From RPQJ01 sp963706755 (GTDB lineage: Bacteria > Pseudomonadota > Gammaproteobacteria > Steroidobacterales > Steroidobacteraceae): a DNA stretch of 64,000 bases. Shown here piece after piece: positions 8,193 through 18,215 of this stretch (positions are counted from its first letter, which is position 1; each line of letters opens with the position of its first letter). Below the pieces are notes generated by a model. The model did not search any database. It had not been told where the DNA came from and saw only the letters and a program-made list of their open reading frames with translations. Both the position numbers and the translations under genes were made by a program. The stretch spans positions 1 through 64,000 of the forward strand of contig CAVPNH010000016.1 in assembly GCA_963706755.1 (NCBI GenBank). Reading direction: 5' to 3'.

Positions 8193-9135
8193 GTGCCAGA
8201 CATCATCCTGCATCACTACCCCGAGTCGCTGTACTCGGAAAAAGTCCGACTGATCCTGGGCCTCAAGAACCTGGACTGGAAGTCGGTGATCATTCCAATG
8301 GTGGCGCCCAAGCCCGACCTGACGGCGCTGACTGGTGGCTACAGGCGCACGCCGGTGCTGCAGATCGGCGCGGATGTCTACTGCGATACGGCGCTGATCG
8401 CCGACGTGCTGGAGCGCATCGCGCCCGGGAAGAGTCTCTACGCGCCGGGCCAGCAAGGCGTCGTCCAGACGATCGCGCAATGGGGCGACAGCAACCTGTT
8501 CTGGGCCGCGATCGCCTACTTCTACCAGACGGATGGCGTCGCCATGGCACTCGCGCAACTGCCGCCAGCGCAAGTTGAAGCCTATCATCGGGACCGGGCC
8601 GAGCTGCTGCGCACGCGTCCCCTGAGCGGCTTCGCGGAGACGAAAGCCACGCTGTCGTTGTACCTGCAGCGTCTGCAGCAGATGCTCGAAGGCGGACGGC
8701 CGTTCCTGCTCGGTGACGCTGTCTACCCTGGCCGACATTTCCTGCTATCACCCGCTGTGGATCCTGCGGATGGTGCCGCCGATTGCGACAGTGCTGGAAG
8801 GCACGCCCCTCGTGCTGGCCTGGATGGATCGCGTGCGGGGAATCGGCCACGGGCGGCCTGCCGAATTTTCCGCGACGGACGCGCTCGCCATCGCCAGGAA
8901 CAGTCCTCCGACGGTCATCCATAGTCGAGCCAGCGATATCCCGGGGATCGCGCTCGGCGACGACATCGAGGTCATGCCGAGCGACTACGGGCTGGACCCC
9001 GTGCGCGGCGAACTGGTCCTGGTGGAAGCGAACCATGTCGCGGTTCGACGGCGCGACGAACGCGCGGGAACGGTGGTGGTGCATTTCCCCCGGATCGGCT
9101 ACCTGATCAGGAAGGCGGGGCAAGTCCCCGGCTGA
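8193..9135 (+). pseudogene. Glutathione S-transferase family protein, one frameshift
   Basis: GTG start at 8193 preceded by ACGGAGG. The thioredoxin-fold half reads PDIILHHYPESLYSEKVRLI, then GGYRRTPVLQIGADVYCDTA, typical of GST N-terminal domains binding glutathione. After the GST C-terminal helices a frame change near 8720 leads to STLADISCYHPLWILRMV and a further segment of about 100 residues (GIALGDDIEVMPSDYGLDPV, then LVLVEANHVAVRR) that resembles a small beta domain appended to some GST-like proteins. The 313-residue restored product would be longer than classical GSTs. Substrate unknown. The single frame break may be a sequence error. Confidence 0.72.
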
Positions 9136-9195
9136 CCGACTCGCGTAGTATTGCGAGTCTCCATTGCATCAGGCGAGGGAGTCACGCGAGGTTCC

Positions 9196-9657
9196 ATGCA
9201 GTCACTCGAACTGAAGATTCCGCCGCCGCTGCTCTCGCTCCTGCTGGCGTTCGTCATGTGGGGGCTGTCCCGCTGCGAGCCTCATTTCGCGATGCCCGAC
9301 CCTGCGAGATGGGTCGCGTCAATCTTCATCGCTCTCGCGGGCGGATCATTCATCGCCCTCGGCATCCTCACGTTTCGCAGGTTCAAGACGACCATCGACC
9401 CCTTGAGGCCACACAAGGCGTCGTCGTTCGTCACGAGCGGGATCTACAGGGTCACGCGCAATCCCATGTACGTCGGCAATGCGCTGGTGCTCGTGGCGTG
9501 GGCCTTGTTCCTCGGCGCGCTCTGGCCATTCGTCGGCCCCGTGCTCTTCGTGCTCTACGTCACCCGGTTCCAGATCGAGCCGGAGGAGCGGATCCTCGCG
9601 GGGCTCTTTGGCGAGGAATACTCCGCGTACAGGAACCGGGTGAGGCGCTGGCTGTAA
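9196..9657 (+). CDS. Isoprenylcysteine carboxyl methyltransferase-like membrane protein
   Basis: 153 residues from ATG 9196 (GCGAGG upstream); an upstream in-frame TTG is less likely. Four hydrophobic segments span the protein. The signature of the ICMT/PEMT-like superfamily is clear: GIYRVTRNPMYVGN, then RFQIEPEERILAGLFGEEY and AYRNRVRRWL at the end, where the SAM-binding residues sit. It is probably a small membrane-bound methyltransferase acting on a lipid or an isoprenoid-like substrate; bacterial members are mostly uncharacterised. It converges on the regulator gene, with 3 bp between stop codons. Confidence 0.82.
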   Translation: MQSLELKIPPPLLSLLLAFVMWGLSRCEPHFAMPDPARWVASIFIALAGGSFIALGILTFRRFKTTIDPLRPHKASSFVTSGIYRVTRNPMYVGNALVLVAWALFLGALWPFVGPVLFVLYVTRFQIEPEERILAGLFGEEYSAYRNRVRRWL

Positions 9658-9660
9658 CGC

Positions 9661-12344
9661 CTAGTCGACCATGCCCACCATGCGGGCACGCTGCAGCAGG
9701 TGGCTGCGGGACCCCGCGTTCAGCTTGCGGAACAGGTTCTTGAAGTGCCACTTGACGGTCTCGTCCGACACGCCCATCGCGAGCGCGATCTGCTTGTTCG
9801 ACAGGTTGGTCGCGAGCAGGCGCAGCACCTCGCGTTCCTTCGGCGACAGCAGTGAGCCGCGAGCGGCCTGGGCCCGGGACGCGGGCGCAGGCTTCCCGGT
9901 TGCCCCGCGGACCTGGGGGGCGCCTGCGCCGCCTTCGCCCGACCCGGACGCAGCATCGGCGTGCGACTGCTTCACGAGCCTGTCGAGATCGGGATGGGTA
10001 TCCGCGATGATCCGCGACAGGCCCCACATGCGCGCCATGCTCACCGCCTCTTCCAGCAGCTTGTCGCCGTCCTTGCCGCAGCGGCTCGTCGCCAGCGCGC
10101 GCAGCAGGTAGATCTGGACGGCGTCCCGGCCGCGGCGCAATCGTGCCGCGGCGGGAGCAAGCGCGTTGAGACGCTCGAGGGCGACATTCCACTCGCGACG
10201 CGCGACCGACGCGTAGGCCCGGGCGAGCTCGACCTGCAGTTCAACGAGTGGGGCCGAGAACTCCCCGCCCGCGATTGCCGGATTCGACTGCAATGGCGTC
10301 GAGCTTGCGTTCCACGATCGTGCAGAGGTCTGCGCGCCCCCGCAGCGCGTGCTGGCGCATTCTCTCGCCCAGGGCGGCGATGCCAAGGCGCGGCATGCCG
10401 CGCGACTCGCCGAGCGCAAACAGGCTGTCGAGCAGGTCGAGCGCGCGCTGCTCGTTGCCGCCGAGCGCCGCCACGCGCGCCGCGGTGACGTAGCCCATGA
10501 TGATCGGCGTCGGGCGGGGCCCGACGTTCCAGCACGTCGAGCCGGTTGGCGAGCAGTGCCGCAGCCTCGCCCGTCTCGTTGCGCTCCCACTGCGCGGCGG
10601 CCAGTGCGGCGGCCAGCGTCACGGACAGCGGGCTGCGACGCCCGGACTCGTCGTCGGCGCGTGCCAGCGCGGCCTCGAGCTTTTGCGCCGCGAGGTCCAC
10701 CTGGCCTTCCCAGAGGTAGCTCAGGCCGATGATCCAGTCGCGCCAGCCGAGTGCGTATCGTCCGGCGGAATCGTCGTCGGGTGGCAGCTGCCGGAAGCTG
10801 TATCGCGCCTGGTCCGGTGCGCCGCGGCAGAGGGTCAGCGAACGCGAGCTGGCTGATGCCGACCAGGTGACGCAACATCGAATGCGTCGGCAATGCGTCG
10901 TGCCAGGACGAGACGATGCGCCCCATGCCGTCGATGTCGTCGGAGAAGAACGCGGCGGTCGCGCAGATCTCGGCGGCCTCGCATCGGTCGCCTGCATCGG
11001 CGGTCGCGTCGTCTACGATCGGGCCGACCAGTTGCGCTGCCTCGGCGTGCCGGTCGCCCTGCGCGAGGATCCAGCCGACGGTCAGCCGCAGGCTGTTCCG
11101 TCGCAGGATCTCTTCCCGGGGCAGGCGCTCGATCCAGTCCGCGACCAGCGACACCTGGCCCCGCACGAGGACGTCGTGCAGGGTGCGCGCGATCAGGTCG
11201 TAGGCCTCGTCCCGCATCCCGGCTTCGAGCATCTGGCGCGCGGCTTCCTCGCACTGGCCGTGTTCCTTGAGCCAGCGCGCGGCGCGGGCGTGGTGCTCGC
11301 GCCTCTCGGGCTCGGGCAGCTTCGCGAAACGCAGCCCTGAGGAATTCCCGCGCAAGGGGGTGCATCCGCGACCATTCGCCGCTCAGGCACTCCGAGAAGA
11401 TGGGCGTCTGGGCGCGCAATTGCGCAAGCGTCTCCGCGCAGTCCTCCCGCCCCGTGATGGCCTCGCACAGCGAGGACGACAGGGCATCGACGAACGACAC
11501 GCGCACCAGGAAATCCGCCGCGGACGGTGGCAGGTGATCGACGAGGCTCTCGACGAAATAGCGGTGAAGGTCGCCCGACCGCACCGAGAGGCCGGCGATG
11601 GCTTCCTGCAGGTCCGGGCTGCGCTCGATCGTCGAGATGGCGAGCTGCAGCCCGAGCGGCCAGCCCTCGGTCAGTTCGTGCAGGCGGGCACAGGAGTCGA
11701 GATCGATCTTCCGGCCAAAGCGGGCCTGCAGCAGTGAGACGGTCTCCGCGAGATCGAATCGCAGCTCGCTCGCGGTGATCTCTGCGAAGCGGCCGCGAAC
11801 AGGCAGGGCGGAAATCGGCAGCGCGATCGGCTTGCGCGAGGAAAGCACGATCCTGAGGTTGGCGGGCGCGTTGAGCAGGAGGTAGACGATCGACGAGTTC
11901 AGCGTCGAAGCGGGCAATGCGTGCACGTCCTCGAGGATCAGCAGCGTCTCGACCGCGGTGTCGGCGACTTCCGCGAGCCACTCGGTGATGCCCTCGAGCG
12001 AGCCCTCGTTCGTTCCGCCGGCTTGCTCGCAGGCCTGCCCGAAGTTCGGTCGCGCGCCTCCCGCCCGCATGGCTGCCACGAGCCCGAGCACGAGGCGGTC
12101 GTCGGTGTCCCGCTCGTCGAGCGTGAGCCACGCGACCACGGCGCCGGATTGCAGGGCTTCCTTGCGCCACTGCGCGAGCAGCGAGGACTTGCCGTAGCCG
12201 CCTGCCGCCTGCAGGGAAATCACCGACTTGTCGGCGAATTCCGGGCGCGCGCCGCTCAAGACGCGATCGTTCCAGCACCGTCCGGGGAATCCGGGGTGGT
12301 GTGGTCTTGAGCACGAGTTGCGGGTGGGGCGGCCCGGGGGCCAT
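9661..12344 (-). pseudogene. LuxR-family, MalT-like (LAL) ATP-binding regulator, multiply frameshifted
   Basis: Read across frames this is a roughly 890-residue large ATP-binding regulator of the LuxR family. Near the start are LKTTPPRIPRTVLERSRL and the Walker A loop AAGGYGKSSLLAQW, then LLILEDVHALPASTLNSSIV and LRIVLSSRKPIALPISAL (the AAA/STAND NTPase core), a long tetratricopeptide-like middle, and a C-terminal LuxR helix-turn-helix, LLSPKEREVLRLLATNLSNK then VSDETVKWHFKNLF. The frame changes near 12270, 11345, 10830, 10510 and 10270; at 11345 deleting one G of GGG restores the frame. Such proteins respond to a ligand plus ATP. With five breaks it is either a decayed gene or a stretch of poor sequence. 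Confidence 0.78.
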
Positions 12345-12396
12345 CTTCGGTCGCTCCAGGAGTGTCCGGTGATTCTGCCTAAGTCGCGGCCGAAAC

Positions 12397-13182
12397 TCAG
12401 GTCTGCGCGCGCTGCGCCTGCTCCACGCGGACGCGCATCTTGTGGGCGACGTTGACCTGGTCGCGATAGAGCTCGATCTTCAACCGGAGCTGTGACATCC
12501 AGAACGTCAGGTCGGCATGCATGCCGGGCGCGGCCGTGATGCCGGCCAGGACCGCGCGCACGTCCCAGGGCGTGAGATCGACCTGGCAATCGGGGCGCAG
12601 GACGAGCTCCGAGAAACCCGTGCCGAGGAGCGTCTCGCAGCTGCCCATGATCCGGCGCTGTGCCTCGGCTGGAATCAGCGAACGCACGTGGTGGCGATAC
12701 TCCGGGGCGAGTCCCCACTGCACCGACTTCTGGTCGGTGGTGACGTAGTAGGCCGCAAGCTCGATGCGCAGGCTCATGTCACCGAGCAGCGCCAGGTTGC
12801 CGGTCGCCTTCAGGTCCTCGAACGTCGAGCGGGGCTGGCGGTAGTCCCAGACCGTGCTCGCGAGCATGAAGGCCGTGACCAGGGCCGCGGCCTGTTCCGC
12901 CGACACGTCAGGTGGAGGCGAGTCCAGGTACGCCAACGCCTTCGTGCCGTAGGCCTGCGCGGTCTCGAAATACAGCGCGCGCCTTTCGGCCGCGACCTGG
13001 TCCGCGCTCAGGTCCGCCACCAGGCTCGCCCGGTACTCCTGTGCAAGGTGCGCCGCCTTGCGTCCCTCGTTCCAGTCGGTGACCTGCAGGCCGACGAAGA
13101 TGCCGAGCACGACCACGACCAGCTCGACGACGACCGCGAACCAGTCCTGCCGGCGGGCGTTCTCTGCGAGACGCTTGAGAAT
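12397..13182 (-). CDS. Membrane-anchored uncharacterised protein (DUF6090-like)
   Basis: 239 residues from a GTG at 13116, but the conserved N-terminus of this family (ILKRLAENARRQDWFAVVVE, then LVVVVLGIFVGLQVTDWNEG) continues in frame to 13182, where only ATT or ATC codons are available as starts. I therefore draw it to the ATT at 13182; this start is unusual and uncertain. There is one transmembrane helix at the start, then a helical extracytoplasmic or cytoplasmic domain. The pattern RRQDW..VV.E..VVVLG.FVGLQV..WNE is common in uncharacterised membrane proteins of Gammaproteobacteria. Function unknown. The next gene on this strand upstream is the zinc alcohol dehydrogenase at 13258. Confidence 0.65.
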   Translation of the reverse strand: MLKRLAENARRQDWFAVVVELVVVVLGIFVGLQVTDWNEGRKAAHLAQEYRASLVADLSADQVAAERRALYFETAQAYGTKALAYLDSPPPDVSAEQAAALVTAFMLASTVWDYRQPRSTFEDLKATGNLALLGDMSLRIELAAYYVTTDQKSVQWGLAPEYRHHVRSLIPAEAQRRIMGSCETLLGTGFSELVLRPDCQVDLTPWDVRAVLAGITAAPGMHADLTFWMSQLRLKIELYRDQVNVAHKMRVRVEQAQRAQT

Positions 13183-13257
13183 GATGGTGCCCCAGTGCAG
13201 ATCCCGCCAGTGCCGCGGAAGCCCCCGGAGCTTACAGCGTCCGCGCCCCGCAGTCCG

Positions 13258-14418
13258 CTACACGCCGGCTGTCGCGAGTGACGGATCGATGAGGATCTTT
13301 GCGTGCCTCTCGGGATCGCGCAGTGCGTCGAACGCGCCGGCGACGCCGTCGAGCCCGACCGTGCCGGTGATCATGGGCGCGCAGTTCACCTTGCCCTCGG
13401 CGATCAAATGCACTGTATCCCGGTACTCCAGCGGCGAATGGCCGAAGACGAAGCGCAGGTCCACTTCCTTCACGATGCCCAGCGCCGGCTCGATACGGTC
13501 GGGCTGCATGCACACCCCGGCCACGACGATGCGCGACAGCAGCGGTGCGCCGTCCATGATGCGCTGCAGGATGCCGGGGACGCCGACGCACTCGAAGATG
13601 ACCGGCCGCGGCGGCGTCGCGCCCAGCTTCTCCGCGATGCGCCAGGTGGTGTACCAGGGCAGGGGGAGACGGCCGAGCTTCTCGCGCGTATCAACGGCGA
13701 GGTTCAGCAGCGTCTGCATGTCGCCCATGAAGCCGTATTCCCGCCAGTTGGCGTAGGGCGAGCTGTCGGCGGGATCGATGACTATGTCGGCGCCGCATTT
13801 CTGTGCGAGCGCCCTGCGTCCCGCCGAGAAGTCGCTCGCGATGATGGTCCCGACCCCCCGGGCCTTCAGCAGGCAGACGACCGCAAGGCCGACGGGCCCG
13901 CAGCCGATCACGATCGCCACGTCCTTGCTCTTCAGTTCCCCGCGGTTCACGGCGTGCAGGCCCACTGCCATCGGTTCGGTGAGTGCCGCCATTTCCGAGG
14001 ACAGGCCGTTGGGCACCGGCACCAGCCCCCACTCCGGCAGCAGCATCCGCTCGGCATAGGCGCCGTTGTACTTGAGGTCGTAACCGGTCTGGTACACCTT
14101 CCTGTCGGCCCTGATGAGCGGCTGGGCGACGACTCGCGTGCCGGGCTCGAGTTTCCGGCTGCAGCCCGGGCCGTAATCGAGAACCTCGCAGCAGAACTCG
14201 TGGCCGAAGACCACCGGGTCCTTTCCGGTCGGAAAGTCGTAGCCGATCCCGACCCGGTCCATCAGCTCGTGCATGTGGTCGAAGTGGTGGCGCATGTGCA
14301 GGTCCGAGCCGCAGATGCCGCAGCGAAGCACCTTCACCAGTACCTGGCCCTCGCCCGGAACCGGTTCGGGCAGGTCCCTGACGCTCAGTTCGGAGTCCTG
14401 GCAGACGACTGCTTTCAT
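13258..14418 (-). CDS. Zinc-binding alcohol dehydrogenase family protein
   Basis: 386 residues from ATG 14418 (MKAVVCQDSELSVRDLPEPV); an upstream in-frame start adds 21 residues without support. It is a medium-chain dehydrogenase: catalytic zinc ligands Cys36 (CGICGSD) and His73-Glu74 (FGHEFCCEV), and a nucleotide-binding GCGPVGLAVVCLL in the Rossmann half. The four-cysteine structural zinc lobe is not evident. The enzyme should oxidise an alcohol or reduce an aldehyde with NAD(P). An insertion (RHHFDHMHELMDRVGIGYDF) between Cys36 and the GHE motif is characteristic of a subgroup of these proteins. It diverges from the aldolase gene across 137 bp. Confidence 0.87.
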   Translation of the reverse strand: MKAVVCQDSELSVRDLPEPVPGEGQVLVKVLRCGICGSDLHMRHHFDHMHELMDRVGIGYDFPTGKDPVVFGHEFCCEVLDYGPGCSRKLEPGTRVVAQPLIRADRKVYQTGYDLKYNGAYAERMLLPEWGLVPVPNGLSSEMAALTEPMAVGLHAVNRGELKSKDVAIVIGCGPVGLAVVCLLKARGVGTIIASDFSAGRRALAQKCGADIVIDPADSSPYANWREYGFMGDMQTLLNLAVDTREKLGRLPLPWYTTWRIAEKLGATPPRPVIFECVGVPGILQRIMDGAPLLSRIVVAGVCMQPDRIEPALGIVKEVDLRFVFGHSPLEYRDTVHLIAEGKVNCAPMITGTVGLDGVAGAFDALRDPERHAKILIDPSLATAGV

Positions 14419-14555
14419 GGGGGGGTCCTCGGCGTTCCGGCGTCCGTGTTCGCGACAGTGTGCGCGGCGGCCCCCGAGCAACTCAAGACGGCGCTAACGC
14501 TGGTCGCCGGGCCGCGCCTAGAATTGACCACAGGCGTGTGCAGCAGGAGACGACG

Positions 14556-15449
14556 ATGAACAGGTTCGAGCAGCAGCAGGCGAAATTCCGCAACCAGCCG
14601 GGCTTCATCGCGGCGCTGGACCAGAGCGGCGGCAGCACGCCGAAGGCCCTGAAGCTCTACGGCATCCCCGAGAGCGCGTATTCGGGGGAGGCGCAGATGA
14701 TGGATCGGATCCACGCCATGCGCACCCGCATCATCACGAGCCGGTCGTTCAACGGCGACCGTATCCTGGCGGCAATCCTGTTCGAGGCCACGATGGACCG
14801 GGACATCCTGGGGCGGCCGACGGCGGAGTACCTCTGGGAGGTCAAGAAGGTCGTCCCGATCCTCAAGGTGGACAAGGGCCTCGAGGCCGAGGCGAACGGC
14901 GTGCAGCTCATGAAGGCCATGCCGGACCTGGACGCCCTGCTCAAGCGCGCACGCGCCAAGGGTATCTTCGGCACCAAGATGCGCTCGGTGATCAAGCAGG
15001 CGGATGCCGCGGGAATTCGCGCGGTGGTGGAACAGCAGTTCACCGTCGCGCGCCAGATCGTCGCCGCCGGCCTCGTGCCGATCATCGAGCCCGAGGTGGA
15101 CATCAAGTGTCCGGACAAGGCGGCCGCCGAAGACCTGCTCGAGGCCGGGATCAGGCGCCAGCTGGACGCCCTGCCCGAGGGCGAACTCGTGATGCTGAAG
15201 CTCACGATCCCCGACCGCGACGATCTCTACACCGATTTCATCCATCACCCGCGCGTGCTCAAGGTGGTCGCGCTCTCCGGTGGCTACACGCGCGAGGAGG
15301 CGAACGCGCGCCTGAGGCGCCAGCACGGCATGGTCGCGAGCTTCTCGCGCGCGCTGACCGAGGGGCTCTCGGCCCAGCAGTCGGACGCGGAGTTCGACGC
15401 GGCGCTGGATGCGTCCATCGAGAGCATTTTCCAGGCGTCGAAAACCTGA
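14556..15449 (+). CDS. Class I fructose-bisphosphate aldolase
   Basis: 297 residues starting MNRFEQQQAKFRNQPGFIAA; ATG 14556 preceded by AGCAGGAG. Conserved blocks of the bacterial short class I aldolase group are present: ALDQSGGSTPKALK, VVPILKVDKGLE, GTKMRSVIKQA, PIIEPEVDIK and VMLKLTIPD, where the Lys of MLKLTIP is the expected Schiff-base residue. It cleaves fructose 1,6-bisphosphate to dihydroxyacetone phosphate and glyceraldehyde 3-phosphate, in the cytoplasm. It precedes the amidohydrolase gene by 19 bp, so the two may share a transcript despite unrelated roles. Confidence 0.92.
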   Translation: MNRFEQQQAKFRNQPGFIAALDQSGGSTPKALKLYGIPESAYSGEAQMMDRIHAMRTRIITSRSFNGDRILAAILFEATMDRDILGRPTAEYLWEVKKVVPILKVDKGLEAEANGVQLMKAMPDLDALLKRARAKGIFGTKMRSVIKQADAAGIRAVVEQQFTVARQIVAAGLVPIIEPEVDIKCPDKAAAEDLLEAGIRRQLDALPEGELVMLKLTIPDRDDLYTDFIHHPRVLKVVALSGGYTREEANARLRRQHGMVASFSRALTEGLSAQQSDAEFDAALDASIESIFQASKT

Positions 15450-15468
15450 CTGGCCGGCGCCGGCACGC

Positions 15469-17184
15469 ATGAAGATGATGTCCGTGCTTGCGCTCGTTGC
15501 CGCGGGGAGCCTCGCTCTCGGAGCGAGCCGCAGCGCCCCGGCGCCCGTGGTCGCCGCCGACACGATTTACGTGGGCGGCGACATCGTCACCATCAACGAC
15601 GCCCAGCCGTCCGTGGAGGCACTCGCCGTCAAGGACGGCAGGATCCTGGCCGTGGGGACGCGCAGGGATCTCGAGCGGGCGCATCGGGGACGGGCAACAC
15701 AGGTCGTCGACCTCGGCGGCAAGGCCCTGCTGCCGGCCTTCATCGATCCGCACAGTCATTACTTCAGCTCGCTCACGGTCGCGAACCAGGTGAACGTGTT
15801 CGCGCCGCCGGCCGGTCCGGGCAAGGACATCCCCTCGATCGTTGCCGCGCTCAGGAAGTTCCGCGACGAGCACAAGGTGCCCAGGGGCCAGCTGATACAG
15901 GCCTACGGCTACGACACGAACGCCATGCCGAACGGGGTCGGGCTGACGCGCGACGACCTCGACGTCGATTTCCCGGACAACCCGGTGATCGTGGGCCACG
16001 TGTCCATGCACGGGGCCGTGCTCAATTCCGCTGCGATGAAGCAGTTCGGCATCAGTGCCGCGACCGAGACGCCGAAGGGCGGGGTGATCCTGCGCAAGCC
16101 CGGCTCGAACGAGCCGGCCGGCCTGGTGATGGAGATGGCGTACCTGCCGATCTTCACGGCGCTGCCGAAGCCGGACGCAAAACAGGAAGTCGAGTGGAGC
16201 CGCGCCGGCCAGATGCTGTACGCGGCGAACGGCATCACGACGGCCCACGAAGGGGCGACGCACGCCTCGGAATTCGCGCTCATGCAGCGGGCGGCCGCCG
16301 GCGGCGCCCACGTCATCGACGTCGTCGCCTTCCCGTTCTTCACGGATTTCGACGCGGTGCTGGCGAAGAACCCGGTCGACACCTGGGGCAGGTACGTCAA
16401 TCACCTCAAGCTCGGCGGCGGCAAGATCACGCTCGACGGCTCGCCGCAGGGCAGGACCGGATGGTTCACGACGCCGTATCTCACCGGTGGCCCCGGCGGC
16501 GAGACGGACTGGCGCGGCACGTCGATACTTCCGGATGAAGTTGTCGAGGCATTCGTGAAGAAGGTGTACGACCTCGGCCTGCCGCTCAACGTGCACGCGA
16601 ACGGCGACGCGGCGATCGACCAGTTCCTGCGTGCGCATGAGTTTGCGGCCGCCGGCGACCTGTCGAAGCCGCGTCGCGTGACGATCATCCATTCGCAGTT
16701 CGTGCGGCCCGACCAGCTCGACAAGTACGTCGCCTACCGGATGAGGCCCTCGTTCTTCACGCTGCACACCTATTATTTCGCGGACACGCACATCCTGAAC
16801 CGTGGCCGCGAGCAGGCGTTCTTCGAGAGCCCGATGCGCGCCGCGATCGACAGGGGCCTGCACCCGACCAACCACACGGACTTCGTGGTCGCACCCCTCG
16901 ACCAGATGATGGTCGTCTGGTCGGCCGTGAACCGCATTTCACGCAAGGGCGTCGAGATCGGCCCCGACCAGCGCGTGACGCAGCTCGAGGCGCTGAAGGC
17001 GATCACGATCTACGCGGCTGAGCAGTACGGCGAGGAAGCATCCAAGGGTTCGCTCGAGCCGGGCAAGCTCGCGGACCTCGTGATCCTGGATCGCAATCCC
17101 CTGAAGGTGCAGCCGATGGCGATCAGGGACGTCCGGGTCGTCGAGACCATCAAGGAAGGCGCGACGATCTACCGGGCGAAGTAG
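15469..17184 (+). CDS. Exported amidohydrolase (YtcJ-like, Amidohydro_3)
   Basis: 571 residues. ATG 15469 begins a signal peptide (MKMMSVLALVAAGSLALGAS) with probable cleavage before the mature start near VVAADTIYVGG. The metal-dependent hydrolase fold is shown by DTIYVGGDIVTINDAQPSVE, FIDPHSHYFSSL (HxH metal ligands), LNVHANGDAAID, VTIIHSQFV, HPTNHTDFVVAP and the C-terminal GSLEPGKLADLVILDRNPL. The large YtcJ-like subgroup acts on N-acyl or similar amide substrates, mostly unknown. Periplasmic location is inferred. It follows the aldolase directly on the same strand. Confidence 0.88.
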   Translation: MKMMSVLALVAAGSLALGASRSAPAPVVAADTIYVGGDIVTINDAQPSVEALAVKDGRILAVGTRRDLERAHRGRATQVVDLGGKALLPAFIDPHSHYFSSLTVANQVNVFAPPAGPGKDIPSIVAALRKFRDEHKVPRGQLIQAYGYDTNAMPNGVGLTRDDLDVDFPDNPVIVGHVSMHGAVLNSAAMKQFGISAATETPKGGVILRKPGSNEPAGLVMEMAYLPIFTALPKPDAKQEVEWSRAGQMLYAANGITTAHEGATHASEFALMQRAAAGGAHVIDVVAFPFFTDFDAVLAKNPVDTWGRYVNHLKLGGGKITLDGSPQGRTGWFTTPYLTGGPGGETDWRGTSILPDEVVEAFVKKVYDLGLPLNVHANGDAAIDQFLRAHEFAAAGDLSKPRRVTIIHSQFVRPDQLDKYVAYRMRPSFFTLHTYYFADTHILNRGREQAFFESPMRAAIDRGLHPTNHTDFVVAPLDQMMVVWSAVNRISRKGVEIGPDQRVTQLEALKAITIYAAEQYGEEASKGSLEPGKLADLVILDRNPLKVQPMAIRDVRVVETIKEGATIYRAK

Positions 17185-17229
17185 AAGGTGCGCTTCGGTC
17201 GGTTCGGCGTCGAACGGCGCGTGCCGCGC

Positions 17230-18168
17230 TTACGCGCGCGCCGACACCACTTCGACCGTCACGTGCACGAGTTCGTCGTGCGCGGCAAGCTGGCGGCGCA
17301 TCTCCACCGCGGCGAACTCCGCGTCGGTCTCGATGCAGACGATGCAGGCGTACTTGCCCTTGCCGACTCGCCATACGTGCAGGTCGCGCAACGTCGCCGG
17401 CTCCGCGAGCGCGCGGACGGCTTCCCGGACTTCGGCGACGACCGGGGCGTCCATCTCAGCATCGAGCAGCACGCGACCGGTGTCGCGCAGCAGGCCGATC
17501 GCCCAGCGGCCGACGAGGATGGTGCCGACGATGCCCATCACGGGATCCAGCCACGAGGCGCCGAAGTACCGGCCGCCCACGAGTGCCCCGATCGCGAGCA
17601 CCGAGGTCGCGGCGTCGGCGATCACGTGGAGGTAGGCGGAACGTAGATTCAGGTCGTGGTGATGCTCGTGTGGCACATGCCCGTGCCCGTCGGCCGCAGG
17701 GTGGTGGTCGTGGCGGTGCGCACCCGATGAGAGCAGCCACGCGGACACGACGTTCACGACGAGGCCGATGACGGCGACGGGAATCGCCTCGTCGAAGCGT
17801 ATGGGTGACGGGGCGAACAGCCGGCTTACCGACTCGAACCCCATGTAGCCCGCGACTCCGAGCAGGAACACCGCGCTCGTGTACCCGCCCAGCACCTCGA
17901 TCTTCCAGGTGCCGAACGCGAACCGCGGGTCCTGGGCGTGGCGTCGCGCGAGTGCGTAGGCGCCCGCGGAGACACCCAGTGCAAGCGCGTGCGAGCTCAT
18001 GTGCCAGCCGTCGGCCAGCAGCGCCATGGAGCCGAACAGGGTGCCGGCGACGATTTCGACCACCATCATGGCGGCCGTGAGCCACATGACCTGCTGTGTC
18101 CGTCGCTCGGCGACCGGATTGTGGAGATCGAAGACGTGGACGTGCAGGTGTTCCGGGGCTGGCTGCAT
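17230..18168 (-). CDS. dmeF: Cation diffusion facilitator, DmeF-like Co/Ni/Zn exporter
   Basis: 312 residues from ATG 18168; an in-frame GTG at 18201 would add 11 residues. It is a CDF protein with six membrane helices. The DmeF-type N-terminus HVHVFDLHNPVAERRTQQVM, the metal-site helix ALLADGWHMSSHALALGVSA, a His-rich loop between helices (HRHDHHPAADGHGH, PHEHHHDLNLRSAYLHVIAD) and the second metal motif HVIADAATS are all visible, followed by the cytoplasmic regulatory domain with HVWRVGKGKYACIV. It should export divalent metals (Co, Ni or Zn) in exchange for protons. It diverges from the DUF1295 gene across 47 bp. Confidence 0.88.
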   Translation of the reverse strand: MQPAPEHLHVHVFDLHNPVAERRTQQVMWLTAAMMVVEIVAGTLFGSMALLADGWHMSSHALALGVSAGAYALARRHAQDPRFAFGTWKIEVLGGYTSAVFLLGVAGYMGFESVSRLFAPSPIRFDEAIPVAVIGLVVNVVSAWLLSSGAHRHDHHPAADGHGHVPHEHHHDLNLRSAYLHVIADAATSVLAIGALVGGRYFGASWLDPVMGIVGTILVGRWAIGLLRDTGRVLLDAEMDAPVVAEVREAVRALAEPATLRDLHVWRVGKGKYACIVCIETDAEFAAVEMRRQLAAHDELVHVTVEVVSARA

Positions 18169-18215
18169 GGTGCGATGCAGTCTATCCTGCCACGAGAGCA
18201 CCGGGGGAGAGGCCG

